A DNA stretch of 64,000 bases from Comamonadaceae bacterium PBBC1 (GTDB lineage Bacteria; Pseudomonadota; Gammaproteobacteria; Burkholderiales; Burkholderiaceae_C). A program made the translations under genes and the position numbers. The notes under the pieces are model-generated. The model searched no databases. It was not told where the DNA came from and was given only the letters and a program-made list of their open reading frames with translations. Positions 47,226 through 55,027 of this stretch are shown piece by piece. The number at the start of each line of letters is the position of its first letter. Position 1 is the first letter of the stretch. Where the stretch lies: the NCBI GenBank assembly GCA_002256145.1, contig NKIP01000007.1, positions 124,001-188,000 on the forward strand, given 5' to 3'.

Positions 47226-47287
47226 TTACTATTTCGATAGTAGTCCGACCCAGCTAAAAACTCCCCAACAACTCCCACTAACCGTCC

Positions 47288-47758
47288 TTAAATCGGAACA
47301 TGCTTGTAATGGGTTAACTCATACTCAGGCAAGAACTCACCATGAATGAAAGGTGCCTCGATTTCAATTCGATAAACGTTTTCAGAGCACACGATGGTGA
47401 ATATCTCGCCTAGGTCATTGCCAATTTGCAAGCCACTTTCCGCCGAGAAATCATCTTCCACCACAAGCAGTTTTTCGATTGCCGTGACATTTCGCCAGGC
47501 TTGCGGCAATGGCCGCATTTCAGGCACATCATCGCCTTTGGCAACAGCCCTAAATACAAGTGTCCCAACTTCAAACCACCCCACTGTATCTGTCATCGTG
47601 GTGTAGATTTTCAGTATGGTGTTGTCCCCAAGAAACAGCCAAATGGTTGACATGCCTCGTGGGACAAGAGAGTCAATGGCATATCCAGTTATGCCTTGAC
47701 GAAGCATGCTTTGAACGGAATCAATACCGTCGGTATTGAACTCAAGTAGTGGAGCCAT
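47288..47758 (-). CDS. probable immunity protein for the adjacent RHS toxin-like tail
   Basis: A 156-residue soluble protein with no signal peptide or membrane segment and no family I recognise. It starts 14 bases after the stop of the RHS gene and reads in the same direction, the standard place for an immunity gene. The acidic composition and mixed strand pattern (GMSTIWLFLGDNTILKIYTT, then VYRIEIEAPFIHGEF) fit small immunity proteins. Its function is inferred only from position. Lower GC than the core genes suggests transfer. Confidence 0.6.
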   Translation of the reverse strand: MAPLLEFNTDGIDSVQSMLRQGITGYAIDSLVPRGMSTIWLFLGDNTILKIYTTMTDTVGWFEVGTLVFRAVAKGDDVPEMRPLPQAWRNVTAIEKLLVVEDDFSAESGLQIGNDLGEIFTIVCSENVYRIEIEAPFIHGEFLPEYELTHYKHVPI

Positions 47759-47772
47759 TATTGACCTCCGAT

Positions 47773-49275
47773 TTAGTAGTGAAGAGTCTCTGGGGGCTTA
47801 CTTCCATTGCCTGGAATGTCAATTCTTGGACCGCTCCCTTTTTGACCCGGCCGTAGCACGACGCCATTGGGGCCAATCAACGTACCGGGAGGGTACGTTC
47901 CACCAGCGGGTTGACTATTACCACCCGTCAGCTTGTCAAAATCTTTGGAGGCATCTCCCGTGCCACCATTACCTGGTGTCATAGGGCCGCTTGTATGCCG
48001 CTTTCCGTTCTTTGTTAATCCAGCGCTATCACTACTTTGATCTCCAACCAAATCACCCGGAACGGGAGGCGCTGCGCTGTCCGCCCCATTCACATTAAGG
48101 ACAACTGAAATTTTATCCCAATTTCTCCCCGCCCAACCACCCAACGCTGCCGAAGCACTACCACCTACCAGCCATGTCCAAAAACCTCTGGCGGCGGCCC
48201 CACCACCTGCATCAGTAGCAATGTCAATGACAGCTCTAAGAGCACGCACCGAAGCGTATAAATTGGCTTGATACTGGTCGCGATCATATGCAGCCTTAAG
48301 CTCCGTTGCCGCGCCCATCATCACATAGCTGGTCGCCATCGAGCCCCAGGCTTGCGCGATGCCATCCGTACAGCTGCCACCACCGACCCGACTGCTGGCG
48401 CATCCACCTGCTGCGGCTGCCGTCCATTCATACCCAGTGGCGTTGCCAACTTCCGAAGCGCCCTTGCTGATCAAACCAGAAGCTGCGCCGCGCCCGCAAC
48501 TGGCGTTGTGTGCTGCCGCATTGGCACATCCAGATGCAGCTGCTACTGCGTAGCCTTGCCAGCCATAGTTACCCGCATACTGATACGTGAAGTAGCCGGA
48601 TACGCCACCCACAATTGCGCCAGTCAGCCCTCCTCCATTTTGTGCACCGTAATGCGCACCTACGGCTGCACTGCAATAGCCGCCACAAGCTAGATAATCT
48701 GCCGCCGCAGCAAACGAACGAACAACTGTTTCTGTGCTGATACTCAGTACCGTGATACCGCCTATGCTAATTTTGAAATACCCACTCGGATCACCGAACG
48801 CCAACGGGTTGTTCATCACATACGCATACCGGTTGTAACTCTGCAGGTTCCCCGGGCTTTGGATGAACGGGTCCGCGCTCATGAAGCGGCCAATCAGCGG
48901 GTCGTACACCCGTCCGTTCATGTGGATCAGCCCCACTTCGTCCAGGTGCTCGTGCTCCGTGTACCCACGGTCCGTGGTCTGGCCCACCAGGCTGTCGTTC
49001 TTGTCGGCCAGGCCGTTGGCGTATCTGCGCTTGCCCCAGGGGTCATACGCCAGCCGCTCCACCACTTGCCCCGCCTCATCGGTGATCACCGCGATCGAGT
49101 TCAGGTGGTCCTGGTGGAAGTAGCGCACTTGCGCGCTGCGTTTGCTCAGGTCACTGGCCGTACTGCTGACGCCCGCACCGCTGCGCGTGGTCACCAGCGC
49201 AAAGGTCATGCCTGCGGCTTGCTGGTCGTAACGGTTTTCTGTGACGGGAGCAGCGCCTTGAGGTTGGTTGCGCAA
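47773..49275 (-). CDS. RHS core fragment with a variable toxin-like C-terminus
   Basis: A 500-codon open frame that lacks the long YD-repeat body of a normal RHS protein; an in-frame stop lies at 49285-49287. The first 160 residues hold the RHS core: RYFHQDHLNSIAVITDEAG, YDPWGKRRYANG and the closing RVYDPLIGRFMSADPFIQSP to NNPLAFGDPSGYF. The rest is a Gly/Ala-rich stretch with small Cys-containing repeats and a distinct last 80 residues (TYPPGTLIGPNGVVLRPG, GPRIDIPGNGSKPPETLHY), probably the toxin. The TTG start is nominal. This looks like an orphan RHS tip, kept with its immunity gene, rather than a working secreted effector. Confidence 0.7.
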   Translation of the reverse strand: MRNQPQGAAPVTENRYDQQAAGMTFALVTTRSGAGVSSTASDLSKRSAQVRYFHQDHLNSIAVITDEAGQVVERLAYDPWGKRRYANGLADKNDSLVGQTTDRGYTEHEHLDEVGLIHMNGRVYDPLIGRFMSADPFIQSPGNLQSYNRYAYVMNNPLAFGDPSGYFKISIGGITVLSISTETVVRSFAAAADYLACGGYCSAAVGAHYGAQNGGGLTGAIVGGVSGYFTYQYAGNYGWQGYAVAAASGCANAAAHNASCGRGAASGLISKGASEVGNATGYEWTAAAAGGCASSRVGGGSCTDGIAQAWGSMATSYVMMGAATELKAAYDRDQYQANLYASVRALRAVIDIATDAGGGAAARGFWTWLVGGSASAALGGWAGRNWDKISVVLNVNGADSAAPPVPGDLVGDQSSDSAGLTKNGKRHTSGPMTPGNGGTGDASKDFDKLTGGNSQPAGGTYPPGTLIGPNGVVLRPGQKGSGPRIDIPGNGSKPPETLHY

Positions 49276-49320
49276 ATGGTCGCATCAGTTGTTGCTGCAT
49301 TGGAGCTGCTTGAGACATAG

Positions 49321-49358
49321 TTTCAGTCTTACTGATATACGATTATCGTATACTGAAA
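49321..49358. promoter_or_regulatory. nested palindromes upstream of the XRE regulator gene
   Basis: A perfect 17-base palindrome TATACGAT-T-ATCGTATA (49336-49352) lies inside an outer inverted repeat TTTCAGT (49321-49327) / ACTGAAA (49352-49358). A possible -10 box TATACT overlaps at 49349-49354. It is 55 bases before the XRE-type regulator, so self-repression by that protein is the simplest reading. Confidence 0.6.
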
Positions 49359-49413
49359 AAAGCCGATGACTGAATCGACTCTAGAATGGGACCTTCTGTT
49401 GTAGAGAAGGCCC

Positions 49414-49851
49414 ATGAGCAAACGAAAGACACCCGTGATGCAAAGCTTTGGTGAGCGACTGGCGCAGTTGCGAAAAACCGCTGGTTACACCCAGGTGGGG
49501 TTTGCTGCAGAGCTGGACATTACCCAGCGCATGGTGGCTTACTACGAGGCCCCTGACGCCCAGGCCCCAGCTCATTTGCTACCGCAAATGGCCACAGTGC
49601 TGGGGGTAAGCGTGGATGTGCTCTTGGGCTTGAGTGAGCAGCGCAGCCCGAAACGCATTGCCACCAATCGGCTGGAGCGGCGTTTGCTGGAGATCGACAA
49701 GTTCGACCCCAAGGCCAAGCGCCAGATCACGCAACTGCTCGATTCGTTTATCGAGGCGCAGAAGCTCAAGCAGCAAATGAAGGCCCGCACCACTCCAGCC
49801 GCAAAGCCACGCGCCCAGCGCAATCAAACATCCAACGCCCAGGAGGTATGA
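49414..49851 (+). CDS. XRE-family helix-turn-helix regulator
   Basis: A 145-residue DNA-binding protein. The HTH lies at about residues 11-65 (FGERLAQLRKTAGYTQVGFA, then LDITQRMVAYYEAPDAQAP). After it comes a region with ERRLLEIDKFDPKAKRQITQ that resembles the short dimerising tail of related regulators, then a basic low-complexity end. AGAAGG stands just upstream of ATG 49414. The gene is two bases from the antitoxin-like gene and probably controls the toxin-antitoxin module through the palindrome upstream. Confidence 0.82.
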   Translation: MSKRKTPVMQSFGERLAQLRKTAGYTQVGFAAELDITQRMVAYYEAPDAQAPAHLLPQMATVLGVSVDVLLGLSEQRSPKRIATNRLERRLLEIDKFDPKAKRQITQLLDSFIEAQKLKQQMKARTTPAAKPRAQRNQTSNAQEV

Positions 49852-49853
49852 AC

Positions 49854-50093
49854 ATGACCACACTTCAAATTGAATTGCCCGACTCCACCGCACAGGCGGC
49901 ACGCGCTGCTGGCCTACTGACACCGCAGGCGCTGGACCGGCTGCTCAATGAAGCCTTGCGCAAACGCGAAGCGGCCAATTCGCTGCTGTCGATTGCTGAT
50001 CGCGTGGCTGCTGCAGGCATTGCGCCCATGACCATGGAAGAGATCAATGCCGAGGTGAAGGCTGCGCGCACTGAGCGCGGGCCGTTGAACTGA
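49854..50093 (+). CDS. antitoxin-like protein paired with a PIN toxin
   Basis: A 79-residue protein beginning TTLQIELPDSTAQAARAAG, a short strand followed by helices, with a C-terminal segment PMTMEEINAEVKAARTERG typical of small antitoxins that precede PIN-domain toxins of the COG1569 kind. AGGAGG is seven bases before ATG 49854, better than ATG 49848 which overlaps the previous stop. The toxin gene begins six bases downstream. Likely binds and blocks the toxin. Confidence 0.7.
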   Translation: MTTLQIELPDSTAQAARAAGLLTPQALDRLLNEALRKREAANSLLSIADRVAAAGIAPMTMEEINAEVKAARTERGPLN

Positions 50094-50098
50094 ACCCG

Positions 50099-50521
50099 AT
50101 GCGGGCAGTTATTGATACCAATGTGCTGTTGTCGGCTTTGCTGTGGGGCGGCACTCCGCGTGCGCTGCTGGAGCATGTGCGCAATGGCACGGTGACGCTG
50201 ATCAGCAGTCCGGCGCTGCTAGCGGAATTGGCCCGCGTACTGGAGCGGCCCAAGTTTGATGTGGTTTTGTTGCGCTCGAATACATCACGGGCGCAGACGC
50301 TGGCAGAGGTGAGGCAACTGGCCGAGGTGATCGATCCGCCGCCGCTGGCGCAGCCGGTGTGCCGCGACCCGGATGATGATGTGGTGTTGACTCTGGCACT
50401 TGCGGCGCAGACCGATATCGTGATCTCGGGGGATGACGACTTGCTGTGCCTCAATCCCTTTGAAGGGATTCCGATTCTGACGCCAGCGCAGGCGCTGCAT
50501 AGGGTGCTGGCGGCGCTGTAG
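50099..50521 (+). CDS. PIN-domain toxin (COG1569-like)
   Basis: A 140-residue PIN nuclease. The acidic residues expected for the metal site are seen in VIDTNVLLSALLWG, in LLAELARVL, and in CRDPDDDVVLTLALAA and ISGDDDLLCL. Proteins of this type with a small upstream antitoxin are treated as toxin-antitoxin systems that cut RNA. The three genes 49414-50521 are closely packed and share one direction, opposite to the RHS fragments on both sides. Confidence 0.78.
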   Translation: MRAVIDTNVLLSALLWGGTPRALLEHVRNGTVTLISSPALLAELARVLERPKFDVVLLRSNTSRAQTLAEVRQLAEVIDPPPLAQPVCRDPDDDVVLTLALAAQTDIVISGDDDLLCLNPFEGIPILTPAQALHRVLAAL

Positions 50522-50548
50522 CCAACACCGCCACGCCGCCCGAGGTGG

Positions 50549-50731
50549 TCACAGTTTGTGACTAGCTCCCAGAACCCCAGTCTTAGCGGCTAATGGGTTG
50601 TGGTTGGTTTTTTTCATGCCTGCAGCGTGCAAGTAGTGGCGGTTTTCTGTAACGCCGTTGGATTTGAGTTCTTTTTCGAAAACGAGCGCGTTGTTATCGC
50701 CGTGCAGATACCAAGTGGTGCCGCGCATCAA
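50549..50731 (-). pseudogene. RHS fragment
   Basis: A 60-codon frame with RHS-like sequence: WYLHGDNNALVFEKELKSNG followed by VTENRHYLHAAGM. In intact RHS proteins this part precedes the core that is found at 49275 and below. The match ends at AAGM and the remaining residues (KKTNHNPLAAKTG) are unrelated. The other RHS frame starts its own homology with TENRYDQQAAGM, so the two share this stretch. It is a remnant, not a full gene. Confidence 0.65.
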
Positions 50732-50947
50732 TCAATTTTGAGTCGGTAGAACCTCCTTTAGTGGGTCAGTTTCAGTCGGTGGCAACAGGTGTCTTCATCG
50801 GGTGATTTTCTGCCCCGGCTTGCTGTGATCCTCCAACGCCACCGATTCCGCACGAATTCGGATTTGAACCTCTGTGCGATCACCACCCGAATCGACGGAA
50901 TCCACACTCATGACAAATAAGTACTTTGCCGAATCACCCAGGAGCGG
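50732..50947. other. gap with no recognised gene in the accessory island
   Basis: No convincing coding frame. On the minus strand AAAGGAGGT (plus positions 50751-50759) is a perfect ribosome-binding sequence but lies about 19 bases from the RHS fragment start, too far to serve it. GTGGGTCAGTTTCAGTCGGT nearby looks like mobile-element debris, but no inverted terminal repeats were found. Confidence 0.3.
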
Positions 50948-51208
50948 CTAGGCGCGGATGTCGTTGATTGTGTCGTTTGGAATCGCACCGTTCGGCTCGA
51001 AGGACACGCTCGTCACACCCTCGAAAACAATGGAACCATCAGGCAAGTCTTCGGCCGTGTAGTCATCCCATGTGGCTGATCTGACCCGAGATATGCAAGT
51101 CGCCTGGACTTTGACTTCAGAATTCCAGCCGTCAATCAACACCGCCTTACAGCCGCGATCACCAACGTAGAAGGTCTTCAAAAATTCAACAACGTTCACA
51201 GCAGTCAT
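50948..51208 (-). CDS. small hypothetical protein, possible orphan immunity protein
   Basis: An 86-residue soluble protein starting at ATG 51208 (GTG 51199 is possible). No family recognised. It begins [20 protein letters not shown] and has an even mix of charged and hydrophobic residues without signal peptide. Its place next to RHS debris, and its size, fit an immunity gene left behind when its toxin was lost. The ribosome-binding site is weak. Confidence 0.5.
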   Translation of the reverse strand: MTAVNVVEFLKTFYVGDRGCKAVLIDGWNSEVKVQATCISRVRSATWDDYTAEDLPDGSIVFEGVTSVSFEPNGAIPNDTINDIRA

Positions 51209-51315
51209 TTAATAGGCCAATGTGCGGCGGGGCTGTTCCACGGAACGACGTTCCCCTGAACGTCCAGAGACGGCCCTTGACCTTTCATTTCAGTCCATGG
51301 TGAGTCAGATCCCGA

Positions 51316-52500
51316 TTAATTCTTGGCCAACCACCCCTTGAGCCTCTCCACCCCCTTTTCCAAGCGGCTCAGGTCTTTCGACGCAAAGCACCAGCGCAGC
51401 CAGCCCGCAGCCTCGGGCGCAAAGGCTTCGCCGGGGGCCAGCCCCAGACCGGCTTCGGCCACCAAACGCTTGGCCGTCAGCACCGCATCGGGATGTCCTT
51501 CCAGCTTGAAAAACGCGTACATGCCTCCCCTGGCCGGGGCCAGTTGCACGCCCGGCACAGCCTGCAACAAGGGCACCAGGGTGTCCCGGCAAGCTTTCAG
51601 ATGCGCGACCACCCGGGGCGTGATGTCAGCGGTGTTTTGCAAAGCCACCACCCCTGCCTTTTGGGTGAAGACCGAGGCGCAGGAGGTGTTGAATTCGATC
51701 AACTTGCCCATGTGTTGTGTCATGGCAGCGGGCATGACCAGCCAGCCCAGGCGCCAGCCGGTCATCAAAAAACTCTTGGAAAAGCTATGCACCACGACCA
51801 AGCGGTCGTCGGGCTCGGCCACGTCCAGAAATGAAGGCGCGCAGCCGTTGGGGGTGTCGGTTTCGTAATACAGGCGCTCATACACCTCGTCGGCCAGCAC
51901 CCAGGTGCCGGTAGCGCGGCAGTGCGCCAAAATTTCGGCTTGCTCGGTGCGGCCAAGTGTCCAGCCCGTGGGGTTGTTGGGCGAGTTGACGATGAGCATT
52001 CGGGTGGCGGGCGTGATGGCGGCTTTGAGGGCAGCCATGTCGAGCTGCCACTGGCCATTGACTGGACGCAGCGACACGCACTTCAGATTGGCCCCCATGA
52101 CCAGCGCCTGCGCCGTCAGGTTGGGCCAGACGGGCGTAACGGCAACGACCTCGTCACCGGCGTCAATCAAGGCTTGCGCGGCCAGCATGAGCGCGTTCAC
52201 ACCGCCTGAGGTGATGGCGATGCGGTCCACCCCCACCGGGCCATGCAAGGCCGACATGTAGTCGGACACGGCCTGGCGCAGCTCGGGCAGGCCGAGGTTG
52301 TGTGAATAAAAGGTCTCGCCGCGCTGCATCGAATCGATGGCGGCTTGGCGCACGATGTCGGGCGTGACCTCGTCGGACTCGCCAAACCAAAAGGCCAGCA
52401 CGTCGGGTCTGCCCATGCCCGCGTTGGCGACTTCACGGATGCGGGACTCTTCCAGGTCCATGACGGCCTGGCGCATGAAAGGGGGGGTCTTGGAGTTCAT
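51316..52500 (-). CDS. PLP-dependent aminotransferase, class I/II
   Basis: A 394-residue fold-type I aminotransferase. The PLP Lys is in SFSKSFLMTGWRLGWLV; NSPNNPTGWTLGR and ADEVYERLYYE hold the other cofactor contacts, and the C-terminal Arg that binds the substrate carboxylate is in LRWCFASKD. Similar to aspartate/aromatic aminotransferases of group I-gamma; the substrate pair is unknown. It diverges from the small exported protein gene at 52602, and marks the return from the accessory island to core chromosome. Confidence 0.9.
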   Translation of the reverse strand: MNSKTPPFMRQAVMDLEESRIREVANAGMGRPDVLAFWFGESDEVTPDIVRQAAIDSMQRGETFYSHNLGLPELRQAVSDYMSALHGPVGVDRIAITSGGVNALMLAAQALIDAGDEVVAVTPVWPNLTAQALVMGANLKCVSLRPVNGQWQLDMAALKAAITPATRMLIVNSPNNPTGWTLGRTEQAEILAHCRATGTWVLADEVYERLYYETDTPNGCAPSFLDVAEPDDRLVVVHSFSKSFLMTGWRLGWLVMPAAMTQHMGKLIEFNTSCASVFTQKAGVVALQNTADITPRVVAHLKACRDTLVPLLQAVPGVQLAPARGGMYAFFKLEGHPDAVLTAKRLVAEAGLGLAPGEAFAPEAAGWLRWCFASKDLSRLEKGVERLKGWLAKN

Positions 52501-52601
52501 GCACCGATCGTAAGGGCTGCCACGCTAGGGCCTTGTCACCCTTTGCACAGCGGCCTGACCTGCCTATGATGAAGGGCATCAAAAACATCAGGGAGACAGG
52601 C

Positions 52602-52874
52602 ATGAAACAGCCCAATTTTGCCCACACGCTGGCCCACATGGTGCTGGCCCTGGCTTTAACCGGCGCTGCCCCCGTGTGCAGCGCGGTGGACACCTTCACC
52701 GCCACCACCGGCGCTGAACAACCGGCCAAAGGCAAAAAGGCCAAGGCAGGCAAAGCCCCCAAAATGCCCAACGACAAATCGGGATCAGAAAACCGGGCCG
52801 AGCGCGACAAACGGCTGCTGCGCGAATGCAAAGGCCGCCCCAACGCTGGGGCGTGCGAAGGCTACGCCAACTAA
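52602..52874 (+). CDS. small exported Lys-rich protein of unknown function
   Basis: A 90-residue protein with a signal peptide (hydrophobic core MVLALALTGAAPVCSA) and a basic mature part with KGKKAKAGKAPK and the ending LLRECKGRPNAGACEGY. The two Cys near the end could pair. GGGAG seven bases before ATG 52602 supports the start. It overlaps the end of the convergent recD gene by four bases. No family recognised. Confidence 0.65.
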   Translation: MKQPNFAHTLAHMVLALALTGAAPVCSAVDTFTATTGAEQPAKGKKAKAGKAPKMPNDKSGSENRAERDKRLLRECKGRPNAGACEGYAN

Positions 52875-55027
52875 ACCCACCACAGCCGCAAGCCGCTGGC
52901 CCGCACACTGGGCCGGGCCATGGCAGCGTTGAGCAGACCGGCCTGGCCTTCAATCAGGGTGAACTGCTCGCGGGCGCGGGTGATGCCGGTGTAGACCAAT
53001 TCGCGCGTCAACAAATCGGCTGCGCCCGCAGGCAAAACCATGGCGGTGTGTGCGAATTCCGAACCCTGGCTTTTGTGCACCGTCATGACAAAAGCCGTTT
53101 CGGCATGGGCCAAGCGTGACACGCTGACCGAGCGCAGTTGCTCACCGTCCAGAAACCAGACCTTGAGCACCCCTTGGTGGTTGGGTAAAACCACCCCCAC
53201 ATCGCCGTTGAACACGCCCAGCTGGGCATCGTTGCGCGTGACCATGACTGGGCGGCCGGCAAACCATTCACCTTGGGGCTTGAGCCACCCGGCATCGGCC
53301 AGCGCCTTTTGCACGGCCAAGTTGAGCGCCTGCGTGCCCCAATCGCCCTGGTGCACAGCGCACAAAATCCGAAAACGATCAAAAGCGAGCAACACGCTGC
53401 GAACCCAATGGCCGTGCGCTGGCGCGTCCAGACCTGCAGGGCTTGGTGTGAGGAGCCTCAAGTAATCGGTGTAAGAAGAATGGCCCGTGTGGCCCAGCGC
53501 CAGCGCACACACGGTCTGGGGGGTGTCTGGTTGCAAAGCCTGCAAGGGCCAGGCCAAGGTGTTGCCACCCCGAAGGCACGCCCAAGCGGCATCGGCGTCA
53601 CCGGTATTCACGGCCAGGGCCAGCTGCCCAATCGGGCCTTCGAAGCGACGGCTTTGCCGCAGCATCACGGTTTGCTGGGCCAGGGCCGAGACCGACTGCC
53701 CGGCTTTGGCCTGAAACCGGGGGGCCAGGCTTTGCCCCGCCGCCGCCTGCGCAAAGCGCCAAGTTTCGGGCAAGTAAGCGCCTTGGGCGGCGTCGCGGCA
53801 CACATCCCCCAGCACCGCGCCAGCCTCCACCGAGGCCAATTGGTCTTTGTCGCCCAGCAACACCAATCGCGCCGTGGGGGGCAGCGCTTGCAGCAGGGCG
53901 TCCATCATTTCCAGATGCACCATCGAGGCTTCGTCCACGATCAACACATCAACATCGAGCGGATTGGCCGCGTGGTGGCGGAACATGCGGGTGTCGGGCC
54001 GAGCCCCCAAAAGCGCATGCAAAGTACGCGCGGGGCCAATGCGCTGAATGAGGGTGTCCAAGTCCAGCAGTGCATCGCTCTGGGCCGTGCCTGTTGCATG
54101 GGCGGTTTCGGACACGTTCAGTGATTGCACTTTGAGTGCTTTGAGCGAACCGTCAATCGACTGCTTGAGTCGGGCGGCGGCCTTGCCCGTGGGCGCCGCC
54201 AATGCCACACGCAAAGGATGAGGCCCCTCGTGCAAAGCAAGCAGCAAAGCCAGCAAACGTGCTGCGGTGTAGGTTTTGCCCGTGCCCGGCCCCCCGGTGA
54301 TGACCGACAAATGCGAACGCAAAGCCACGGCGCAGGCCAGCTTTTGCCAGTCGGTCTGCGCCTCGGCGGCCTTGTTTGAGTCGGGCAAGGCCTTCGCCCC
54401 CCCACCCTCCAGCGCTTGGCCAAAAAAGCGGTCCAGCCACACCCGCGCCAAAGCTTCGACCACAGGCACCGCATTTTGGGCACGTTGCAGCAGGTTTTGG
54501 CCCACCCGCTCTTCGTAAACACGGTAGCGGCGCAAGTAAAGCAAGGGGGCGTCCTCGGTGCCTCCCAACACCAAGGGCTGGCCAAGGTCAGGCGCACTGG
54601 CCAGGCGCAGGCAAGCAGGCGGTGCTGCCCGCAAGGCGACGCTCCAAGCTTGTGCGCTGGGGGGCATGTGGGCCCACAAGGCGGGCAAGCCCAGTGCAAA
54701 GGCCTGCACCTCGGGGGCCGCCGCACCGAGCCAATCCACAGGCGGCGCAGCCAAGGCGTGCACGGCCAAACAGGTATGACCGCGCCCCTCCATTTGCGCC
54801 AGCACGGCAGCGGCCACCAACACGGCAGGTGATGTGGTCGCGTCCAGGCGATGCAGTTGGGTGGCCAAAGCACTGTCCAGGCGGCGCAACCAGCCCAGCT
54901 CGGCCCAAGCGTGCAGCCACAGCAAGCAGTGTTCGGCGTTCAAACCGTGCACAGGCACATCGTTGACCCAATCCATTTGGGCGGCCTGCGCCAAAACGGC
55001 GGTTGGTGGGGTTTTGCGCTGGTTCAT
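52871..55027 (-). CDS. recD: exodeoxyribonuclease V subunit alpha (RecD)
   Basis: The fast 5' to 3' helicase of RecBCD, 718 residues. Walker A is VITGGPGTGKTYTAARLL, Walker B is DVLIVDEASMVH, and the C-terminal motif VI region is ELVYTGITRAREQFTLIE. TVHKSQGSEFAHTAMVLP is the motif V-like stretch. ATG 55027 overlaps the recB stop as ATGA. Last of the three genes in the order recC-recB-recD; the complex repairs double-strand breaks and degrades foreign linear DNA. Confidence 0.93.
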   Translation of the reverse strand: MNQRKTPPTAVLAQAAQMDWVNDVPVHGLNAEHCLLWLHAWAELGWLRRLDSALATQLHRLDATTSPAVLVAAAVLAQMEGRGHTCLAVHALAAPPVDWLGAAAPEVQAFALGLPALWAHMPPSAQAWSVALRAAPPACLRLASAPDLGQPLVLGGTEDAPLLYLRRYRVYEERVGQNLLQRAQNAVPVVEALARVWLDRFFGQALEGGGAKALPDSNKAAEAQTDWQKLACAVALRSHLSVITGGPGTGKTYTAARLLALLLALHEGPHPLRVALAAPTGKAAARLKQSIDGSLKALKVQSLNVSETAHATGTAQSDALLDLDTLIQRIGPARTLHALLGARPDTRMFRHHAANPLDVDVLIVDEASMVHLEMMDALLQALPPTARLVLLGDKDQLASVEAGAVLGDVCRDAAQGAYLPETWRFAQAAAGQSLAPRFQAKAGQSVSALAQQTVMLRQSRRFEGPIGQLALAVNTGDADAAWACLRGGNTLAWPLQALQPDTPQTVCALALGHTGHSSYTDYLRLLTPSPAGLDAPAHGHWVRSVLLAFDRFRILCAVHQGDWGTQALNLAVQKALADAGWLKPQGEWFAGRPVMVTRNDAQLGVFNGDVGVVLPNHQGVLKVWFLDGEQLRSVSVSRLAHAETAFVMTVHKSQGSEFAHTAMVLPAGAADLLTRELVYTGITRAREQFTLIEGQAGLLNAAMARPSVRASGLRLWWV

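Noticed and set aside
48268..48693. Plus-strand frames inside the RHS gene
   Set aside because: They are antisense to the Gly/Ala-rich RHS tail and have no start signal or family features.
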